A stretch of 64,000 nucleotides of DNA from Avena insularis (lineage: Eukaryota; Streptophyta; Magnoliopsida; Poales; Poaceae), in the NCBI GenBank assembly GCA_023614405.1, contig CM042697.1, positions 159,874,149 through 159,938,148 of the forward strand, in the 5' to 3' direction. A program made the position numbers and the translations under genes. The notes beneath the pieces are model-generated. The model made no database searches. It was not told the DNA's origin and saw nothing but the letters and a program-made list of their open reading frames with translations. Below are positions 56,588-64,000 of this stretch, in pieces; positions within the stretch are counted from its first letter, which is position 1; the number at the start of each line of letters is the position of its first letter.

Positions 56588-58067
56588 CAAAAGGTGGTAT
56601 GTTACACGAAAGAAATCGACGATGCCCCTCGTACACATTCTTCCTACCTTTATCCAAATATATACTTTCAATATCATCTAAATAATGCGTGCATGCATTG
56701 TATCCCTTGTTTGACTGTCCTTAAAGGTTACTAAGAGCAGGAAAATCATCGATGGTTACGAACAACAACGCCCGTAGGTCAAATGGCTCCTGTTTGTGCT
56801 CATCCCACATATGAACACCATTTTCGCGCCACAACTATAGTAGTTCTTCAACTAATGGCCTTAGGTACACATCAATGTCATTGCCGGGTTTCTTCGGGCA
56901 TTGGATGAGCACTGGCATCATAATGAACTTCTGCTTCATGCAAAACCAAGGAGGCAGGTTATATATACATAGAGTTACAGGCCAGGTGCTATGACTACAG
57001 CTCTGCTCTCCAAAAGGATTCATGCCATATGTACTTAGACCAAACCTTAAGTTCCTTGCGTCATCTGCAAAGCTCGGGTAATCTCTCTCGATTTTTCTCC
57101 ATTGCGACCCATCAGTAGGGTGTCTCAACATCAAATCTTTCTTGCGCTCTTCTTTGTGCCATCGCAACAACTTGGCATGCTCTTTGTTTCTAAACAAACG
57201 TTTCAACCGTGGTATTGTAGGATCATACCACATCACCTTTGCAGGAACCCTCTTCCTGGGGCGCTGCTCGCCCTCAACATCACTAGGGTCATCTCGTCTG
57301 ATCTTATAACGCAATGCGTCGCATACTAGGCATGCATCCAAATTCTTGTACTCCTTACCGCGATATAGTATGCAGTCATTAATGCATGCATGTATCTTTT
57401 GCACCTCTAGTCCTAGAGGGCAGACGGTCTTCTTTACCTCGTATGTACTGACAGGCAATTCGTTATCCTTTGGAAGCTTCTTCTTCCAAATTTTCAGTAG
57501 CTTCTCAAATCCCTTGTCAGATAAACCATTCTCTGCTTTCCATTGTAGTAATTCCAGTGTGGTACCAAGCTTTGTGTTGCCATCTTCGCAATTTGGGTAT
57601 AACAATTTTTTGTGATCCTGTAACATGCGCTCCAACTTCTTCTTCTCGTTTTCATTGTTGCATTCACTCCGTGAATCAAGAATGGCCTGACGAAGATCAT
57701 CAGCAGTCTCATCTAATGCCTGTTCTTCACCTTCTTTTTATTCATTGTCTTCTAGTGCATTACCACCGTATTCATCAAACATTTGATAGTAGTCATCATT
57801 TTCTTCTTCTTCTTTGTTGTCTTCCATCATAACCCTGCTTTCTCCATGCTTTGTCCAACAAATATAGCCGGACATGAAACCTGATTGAATCAAGTGGATG
57901 TGAATGGTTTTGGATGAAGAGTAACCCTTCTCATTCCTATAGACACGACACGGACAACACATAAAACCATTTCGCTTGTTTGCCTCGGCCAAATCGAGGA
58001 AAGAATGCACGCCTTTAATGAACGCGTTAGACATTCGTGGAGCGTCGTACATCCATTCTAGGCTCAT
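56588..58067 (-). pseudogene. tnp2: TNP2-like CACTA transposase, interrupted
   Basis: Starts MSLEWMYDAPRMSNAFIKGV (58067), the transposase-associated domain with CCPCRVYRN. TAA at 57738-57740 breaks an otherwise continuous frame. Then the Transposase_21 domain follows: LVCDALRYKIRRD, VMWYDPTIPRLKRLFRNKEH, LRHPTDGSQWRKIERDYPSF, LRFGLSTYGMNPFGEQS and DIDVYLRPLVEELL. A TAG (56835) and another stop near 56730 precede DFPALSNL and GQSNKGYNACTHYLDD, and the frame is cut at 56588 by the Tekay-like LTR. TNP2 binds and cuts the element ends; this copy cannot. Confidence 0.88.
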
Positions 58068-58560
58068 CTGTAGTATAATTAAATTTTTCTATCATATAAA
58101 AAGTTTGGATCATTTTTACTACAATTACTTTTACAAATCTAAAATTTTACATCCACTAATTTTTGAATTGGACAAAACTGTTAAAATAAAAAATGTTTAC
58201 TATTTAATTATTGCTCTAGCAATGAAAACTTTATTCAATTCTGAGATTCGAAACTCTTAAAATGCACATCTCAGCTTTCAGTAACTTTTTGTATAATCAA
58301 ACTATGCTTAAAATTACACATCTAAAATTCCCTCTACACTTCTAAGCATGAAATCCCTCTCTACTTCTAGAGCATTGAGCTAAACTATAACAATAAGAGA
58401 TGAAGGATTGAAGTTGCTAACCATTTTAGAAGCTTGGATTGACAGAGGATGCCACCAAATCTTGACAAAGCTTGGATTGAAAGTTGCCACCAAATTAGAC
58501 AAATAATGAGGATGAACTTGAGATACCTTGGAGGAAATGGTCATGCTTTTGTGCAGGGGT
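58068..58560. other. AT-rich 5' part of the CACTA element
   Basis: Between the transposase start and the subterminal repeats. I see no ORF or motif I can name; it should contain the transposase promoter. Confidence 0.5.
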
Positions 58561-58859
58561 CGAAGGAGGGATATATAGTGGTAATATATAGTCCCGGGCG
58601 ATAACAAGAACCCAGACTAGATATTGATCTCTAGTCCCGGGTGGTAACAAGAACCCATACTAAATATAGCAACGAGTCCCGGCTTGTGTTACCATCCGAG
58701 ACTAGAGGTTCCCCACAAACCGGGACTAGTCCTGTGGCGCCATCTAGCCGTTGCAAAGTTTACAGACCGGGACTAGTGCTAACACTAGTCCCGGTTCCAG
58801 ACAGGGCCAGGACTAGAGGCTGGAGTAGCTCCAGACGAAAGGTCATTTTTCTACTAGTG
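58561..58859 (-). repeat. CACTA subterminal repeats and terminal inverted repeat
   Basis: Both orientations of the core (tagtcccgg / ccgggacta) occur about seven times between 58587 and 58800, ending with TIR ctactagtg at 58851-58859. In En/Spm these repeats bind the TNPA-type protein. Confidence 0.82.
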
Positions 58860-59504
58860 AATAGGTAAAATGGTTTCCTTATTAGCAAGGTGAATAAACG
58901 CATCAATGTCCTCAAGTTCACAAGGACCAATTTCATGCATAATGTCCATGTAAAGCTCATAAGGAATAGCACTAGAACTAGCACCAATATCACATAAACC
59001 ATAATAGCAATGATCACCAATTCTCATAGAAAGCACATGGACACTAGTTTTCGTAGCTTTTCTAGGATGAGAGACAATATTAGAAGCGTCTTCACAGAAG
59101 ACAATGTGCTCATCCTCTATATTTTTAGTGACAAGATCTTTCACAATGGCTACTACAGGTTCAATGTTTATTTGCTCATTAGGTTCCACAGTTTTCTTTG
59201 TACTTTTGCTAACCACATTAGCTATGATAGAATGTTCCTTTACCTTGTCAGGAAAAGGGATTTTCTCAATATAAGGTTCAGGCAAAATAGGATCAATAGT
59301 ACAAACTTCAGTGCTTCTAATAGGAACATGATTAACAACATCTTTATAAGGCGCATGGTACTTGTCCCACTGCTTTTTGGGAATTTCCATATAAGAGGAA
59401 AAGGCCTTAAAACAATTTGCAAGAACTTGAGAATCAAGCATACTTACAACTAATATCATGGAAGTCATGAGTTCCCATAAAATATTTAATGCATTGATAA
59501 TCAT
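58860..59504 (-). pseudogene. Athila protease region
   Basis: Frame with ANCFKAFSSYMEIPKKQWDK, KVKEHSIIANVVSKSTKK, IGDHCYYGLCDIGASSSAIP (protease site DIGAS), YELYMDIMHEIG and LANKETILPI, where it meets the CACTA tip. The protease Asp is preceded by Cys as usual in Athila. It is one frame off gag (shift near 59440-59450). Confidence 0.84.
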
Positions 59505-60168
59505 AATTTATACCTGACTTTGTTCCTTTGTCATTCTCCCTTGCTTTAGTGTTCTCTTGAATACGGTCTAGGAGATCCCATTTAGCTTCTTCCTTCATAC
59601 GTGTGAATGATACAATACAAGAAGCATCTAATAAATCTCTATCATGAAGAGAATTCCTTGCATAAAAGTTATTAATAATAATATTTTTAGGGAGTTCATG
59701 AATAAGACATTTAAGCATTAGTAACTTCAATCTACCCCAAGCTTGGGCTGTACACTCTCCATCATGAGGCCAAAATTTATATATTTGATTCCTATCCTTA
59801 TGAATCTCACTGGGAGGATAGAATTTTGAATAAAAGAGAGGTACTATTTCCTCCCATTCCATGAATTGTCCATTCTTCAACAACATATACCATTCTTCAG
59901 CTCTTCCTTTCAATGATATAGAGAGTAAGTTCTTTTTCACCTGTTCAGTTATGATGCCTACACACTTAAAAAACCCGCATAATTTATGGATAAAAAGCAA
60001 ATGATCACCAGGATGGACAGTTCCATCCCCAAAATAATAATTATCCATAACACGATCAACAATACTTGTAGGTATCTTAAAAGGATCTATCTCAACAGGT
60101 GGTGATTCATCTACTACCCTAACAGTGGTAGTAGTTTTCCCAAACAGGAAACAAAGTGGGTTATCCAT
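59434..60168 (-). pseudogene. Athila gag (capsid)
   Basis: Start ATG near 60168 (MDNPLCFLFGKTTTTVRVVD). Capsid motifs GDHLLFIHKLCGFFKCVGI, LKGRAEEWYMLLKN, FYSKFYPPSEIHKDRNQIYK and EAKWDLLDRIQENTKARE. It ends in FMGTHDFHDISCKYA plus a stop at 59434, where related Athila polyproteins read on into protease in one frame; a one-base shift explains the break. Confidence 0.84.
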
Positions 60169-60256
60169 ATTGGAAACAAAGTAACAAACAGAAATAAAAA
60201 ACAATACTCACAATAGATGTTTCCTTTACTAGTTCCACTCTTCAATAGTGCTTCAG

Positions 60257-60274
60257 TCCCTAGCAACGGCGCCA
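60257..60274 (-). other. PBS of Athila element
   Basis: Minus strand TGGCGCCGTTGCTAGGGA, 12 bases inside the LTR end, of the TGGCGCCGTTGCC type used by Athila. Confidence 0.8.
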
Positions 60275-60286
60275 GAAAATAGTCTT

Positions 60287-61778
60287 GATGACCCACAAGT
60301 GTAGAGGGTGTATCGTAGTACTTTTGATAAATAGGAGTGTCGATCCCAACAGGGAGAATAAGGTGTTGACTAGTGGTTTGGAGCAGGAAATCTCTGTAAA
60401 TACTTAGCAAACGAATTTTTAGGGGTTTTCTAATAAAGCAAGGAAATAAAGTGCAAGAAAATAAGACAGCAAATAATTGTAGCAAGTGGCCCAATCCTTT
60501 CTTAGCAAAGGACAAGCCGGTGGAAATACTAATGAGGACCAAACGTTCTCGAGGACACATGGGATCAAGTGCTTTCGTTTCATATAGCTGATTAATCTTC
60601 TTTGGTTTTATAAGTGTTGTGTTGGTGAACCTGTGCTAATGTACCTACATTACTTGGACTAATACATACTTGTGATTAAACCCCTTTCAAGCATCCGCAA
60701 CTACAAGAAAGAAATTAAGATAAAAAACTAACCATAGCCTTAAACTATGAGATCCTACACTCCCTTGTGCAAAGGTTTCCTAACGGGGGTTCAGGTTTCT
60801 GTCGCCCCGGCAACCCTCCGATTAGTAGCCAAATACACAATGCATTCTCCTAGGCCCATAAATAGTGAAGTATCATGTAGTCGACATTCACATGACACCA
60901 CTAGAAGAATAGCACCACAACTTAAATATTAAACCATTGAATAATACCTCAACACAATTCCACTACTAACAACATGGCTTCTCCCATGTCCTCAAGAACT
61001 AAACGAACTACTCATGAGACATCATATGGATCAATATCAGAGATGATATAATGATGGATAACAATCTGAACATAAACAATAATTCAATGGTTCCACTCAC
61101 AAGCATCAACTACAATAGTAATCAACACCGGGAAAGTTTCCCCTAAGAAATATGCAATATTCAACACAATTGTTATAGCGGGATGGAGTGGTGACGATGG
61201 TGCAGGTGGAGATGATGGTGTGGATGATGATCCCGATGAATTCTATCTTGATGATGGTGTTGATGGCGATGATCTACTCTCTCCGGGAAGGAATTTCCCT
61301 GGCAAAAATCTGTCTGCCGGAGAGCTCTTTCTCTCTCGGTGTTTTCCGCCCCGTAGAGGCGGCGGAATCTTTCTGTGGTCACCCCCTGACTTTAGGGTTT
61401 TGAGGAGAAGATATAGGCGAGAGGGCGGAGCCAGAGGTGGGCCAGGGTGGCCACACCCCTGTAGGCATGGCCCAGGGTGGCCCGCGCCTGGGGGGTGTGG
61501 GCCCCCCTGTGGCCCAACTCTGCCTCCCCTTCTAGCATCCTTCGTCTTCTAGGAAAATATAATTTTCTGTAGTTTTCTAGTATTTTTCCGATCTTCACGA
61601 AATTGCATCAAAACACAGCTTTTTCCATCAGAATCCTGACTCCGGCAGTTCATCCTCCAAGAATCATCCAACATGCAAAAAAAGATGAAAAGACATAAGT
61701 ATCACCTCTTAATAAGGAATATATTAATGAATAGAGGCAAATTATGATATAGAATGGTGATGCAAATTGGACGTATCA
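60287..61778 (-). repeat. 5' LTR of Athila element (about 1490 bp)
   Basis: Right tip acgtatca (61778), left tip tgatgaccca (60287): inverted TGAT/ATCA ends. GC-rich near 61360-61540, where frames on both strands are open by composition only. Confidence 0.78.
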
Positions 61779-62920
61779 ACTCGTCATACTACTTCCTCTT
61801 TGATTATTTTGAAAATATGGCTCAATTTGGCGTCATGCAATTCTTCAATATGGGATCATCATCGACATAAAGTATGATGTACATATGGCCATGACCTCGG
61901 TTGTTCGGCTCAAAATCCAAAAATGTTCATACTCGTTGACAACTAAGCTTAAATTATTTTAGATTTTACCACTTAGTTTTAGGTTAAAATCTTACACGGG
62001 CGGTGGGTATACATTTTACACCAAGGACCTAAAAAGTGAAAATTAAATCATGGCCCGTACAACTATCAAAAAGGACCTTAAAAAGGGCAAATTACATTAA
62101 GGTCCATATACATCTAACACGAGGCACCATAAAATTAAGCAAGAAAAATAGTCGGATCGACTCCTTCTCGAGAAAACACCTCATCTTAAGACATACTCTT
62201 CATACTACTTCCTCTTCGATTGTTTGCAAGATATGACCAAATTTTACACGGGCGATGGGAGTACATTTTACACCGAGGACCTAAAAAAAGGGAAAATTAA
62301 ATCAAGGTCCACACATATACAAATAAGGCCCTAAAAAGGGAAAATTACATTGAGGTCCATATACATCTAGCATGAAGCACCATAACCAAGGAAAACAGTC
62401 CAGTTGGCTCCTTCTTGAGAAAGCACCACATCGAGCCATACTCTTCATACTACTTCCTCTTTGATTGTTTTCAAAATATGGCAAAATTCGGTAGCATGCA
62501 AATTCTTGGATGTGGGATCATCATTGACATAAAGTATGATGTACATATGGCCATGACCTCGTTCGTTCGGCTCAAAATCCAAAAATGATCATACTCGTTG
62601 ACAACTAAGCTTAAATTCTTTTAGATTTTACCACTTAGTTTTAGGTTGAAATCTTACACGGGCGGTGGGAGTACATTTTACACCAAGGACGTAAAAAACT
62701 GAAAATTACATTGTGGTCCATAGAACTACCAAAAAGGACCCTAAAAAGGGGAAAATTACATTGAGGTCCATATACATCTAACACGAGGCACCATAAAATT
62801 AAGCAAGGAAAATAGTCGGGTCGGCTCCTTCTCGAGAAAGCACCTCATCAAGCAATAATCTTCATACTACTTTCTCTTTGATTGTTTTCAAAATATGGCC
62901 AAATTTTATAGGTGCGGTGG
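61779..62920. repeat. Tandem repeat, about 416-bp unit, three to four copies
   Basis: Units start at catactacttcctctt: 61785, 62201, 62446 and 62863. Periods are 416, 245 and 417. The second unit lacks about 170 bp of the middle. Shared landmarks include tacacgggcggtggg, ttttacaccaaggac and aggtccatatacatcta. The fourth copy ends after about 55 bp, where LARD 1-like LTR sequence begins. The Athila LTR tip sits inside a unit, so more copies are expected left of it. Confidence 0.82.
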
Positions 62921-64000
62921 ATATGAGGGCAAATCTAGTCTAATATTGGTCCCATTTAAAGTTGTGCATCGAACCGGTGAAATATTTTGCCTTGATAAGA
63001 CAACATTTAAATTGCAGGGTATCTAAACAACATGAACCACCTAATTAATTGTCGGGACCCCGATTCCTCTTAATATGGCCTAATGCATCGCATCCTAGCC
63101 ATGCCATACATCATATATGCATCATGCCCGATCTTTTGCCGTAGTATTAAATAGTGCATCCGATGTTTCTTCTAGTGCTTTGCTTCTTCACGGATTAGGC
63201 CGATCAGTTGATGCGAGTATTGACCCAATCTTCGGATGACCTCCAGCAATGTTTTCAGGCGAGCATTCTCCCCCTTTCTACCTATCTTACTTTTATAGTC
63301 TTTATTTCCTCCTGTTGATCTATTGCTATCTGTGATGCGATGATGTAGTTTTCGTACCCGTGATATCCCTTGCAGCCATTAAATTTCCTTGGACACATTC
63401 TATTACCTGTTGTTTGGTAGATAGTCAGCCTTGCGAGTCGTAGTTGCTTGCGCAGGTGTTGCGTCGCGTCATCGATGTTCCACAGTTGTTGGAGTAATGC
63501 CTTATGTTTAATGTTGGAGATGATTATAACTTTAATTACCGTTTAATAACTAAAATTGAAGTAGGTAAATAATGCAGGAAAGGCAATTGGGCAATAGATG
63601 TTATTTGGTTTCTAACCGTCCACTTGTGTCCCGTAGGACCCCGAGTACTTGATACCTGTTCTTTGAATATTCGCACTATCCGCATGTGGGACCATGAATC
63701 ACCCTAGCCAGAGCTTGAGTCATATATTATTTCTTGGGGCCACAAACTAGTTTGGGGATTTATTACTATCCTGTACTTATGTCATGCTTTACTGCTTTAT
63801 TTACGATTGCGCGTGGAGCGCCTGTACTGTTTAGGAATTGTGATACGTTTATGCGGTATCGACAAGCCTAGTCACACTTTCGGGTTCCCAGTCGTTTACA
63901 GCCGTCGACACAAACCTCTGGGTCCGTCTCGGAGCCGGCCAACTTTGTCGTGGGTAGCTTAGTGGGGTGGCCCCTAAAGTATTATATGAATCTTGCAATT
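62921..64000 (+). repeat. Diverged relative of the LARD 1 LTR, truncated by window end
   Basis: From gagggcaaatctagtct onward it follows 19975-21060 (and 25030-26150): shared ggtcccatttaaa, tcgcatc, gatcttttg, gtattaaatagtgcatcc, ctacctatcttacttttata and ggggccacaa. It is clearly diverged, with many substitutions. The upstream neighbour differs: tandem repeat here, AT-rich sequence in LARD 1. Confidence 0.82.

Larger units (their letters stand above)
56588..58859 (-). mobile_element. CACTA (En/Spm) DNA transposon, 5' half
   Basis: The right end is CACTAGTAGAAAAATGACC on the minus strand (tip at 58859), with subterminal 'tagtcccgg' repeats. Coding strand is minus. The other end is missing because the Tekay-like LTR starts at 56587; the rest should lie left of the window. 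It interrupts the Athila protease/RT frame at 58860. Confidence 0.86.
58860..61778 (-). mobile_element. Athila-lineage Ty3/Gypsy retrotransposon, 5' part
   Basis: 5' LTR 60287-61778, PBS at 60257-60274, gag 59434-60168 and protease up to 58860, where the CACTA element begins. LTR tips TGATACGTCC...GGGTCATCA and the PBS TGGCGCCGTTGCT are typical of Athila elements of grasses (Sabrina/WHAM-like). The rest of pol and the 3' LTR lie left of the window. It inserted into the tandem repeat at 61779. Confidence 0.85.

Noticed and set aside
61220..61552. 110-codon Gly/Pro/Arg-rich ORF near the Athila LTR right end
   Set aside because: Lies in GC-rich LTR sequence with an open frame on the other strand as well, and no domain.

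Overview
This window is almost entirely transposable-element DNA from a large, repeat-rich plant nuclear genome. The mix of families suggests a grass (Poaceae), probably a Pooideae/Triticeae-type genome: SIRE/Maximus-like Copia, Tat- and Tekay-like Gypsy, an Athila with Sabrina/WHAM-like LTR ends, CACTA subterminal 'tagtcccgg' repeats, and LTR-only giants resembling LARDs. I found no host gene, tRNA gene, rRNA gene or CRISPR array. Species cannot be told from the sequence alone.

The layout is a nested set of insertions that can be read from LTR ends, primer-binding sites (PBS), target-site duplications (TSD) and interrupted reading frames. The outer layer on the right (61779-64000) is a ~416-bp tandem repeat joined to a LARD-like LTR fragment. 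A minus-strand Athila element (58860-61778 visible) sits in that repeat. A minus-strand CACTA transposon (56588-58859 visible) interrupts the Athila protease/RT region. A minus-strand Tekay-like Gypsy (28562-34456 plus 56118-56587) interrupts the CACTA transposase. A gag-only SIRE-type Copia (9798-17866 plus 27180-28561) interrupts the Tekay integrase. A plus-strand LARD-like element with ~4.5 kb LTRs (34457-45226 plus 56084-56117) interrupts the Tekay 5' LTR (TSD gatcc/gatcc).

The youngest layer has three insertions. A Tat-lineage Gypsy (left edge to 9797) lies in the 3' LTR of the SIRE element. A plus-strand LTR giant with a 790-bp interior (17867-27179) lies in its 5' LTR. A nearly complete SIRE-type Copia (45227-56078, TSD acagg/atagg) lies in the 3' LTR of the second LARD.

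Most coding frames carry stops or frameshifts, so the proteins are mainly decayed. The features that stand out are: a spliced, coiled-coil, antisense gene in the Tat element, with a tandem repeat in its first intron; a second half-length gag-like frame upstream of its gag; a run of five CCHC-type knuckles as the main product of an otherwise empty LARD; a long intact non-pol ORF in the complete SIRE element, preceded by promoter-like motifs copied from its own LTR; and CCGG-N5-CCGG motif clusters upstream of the TATA box in both SIRE families.
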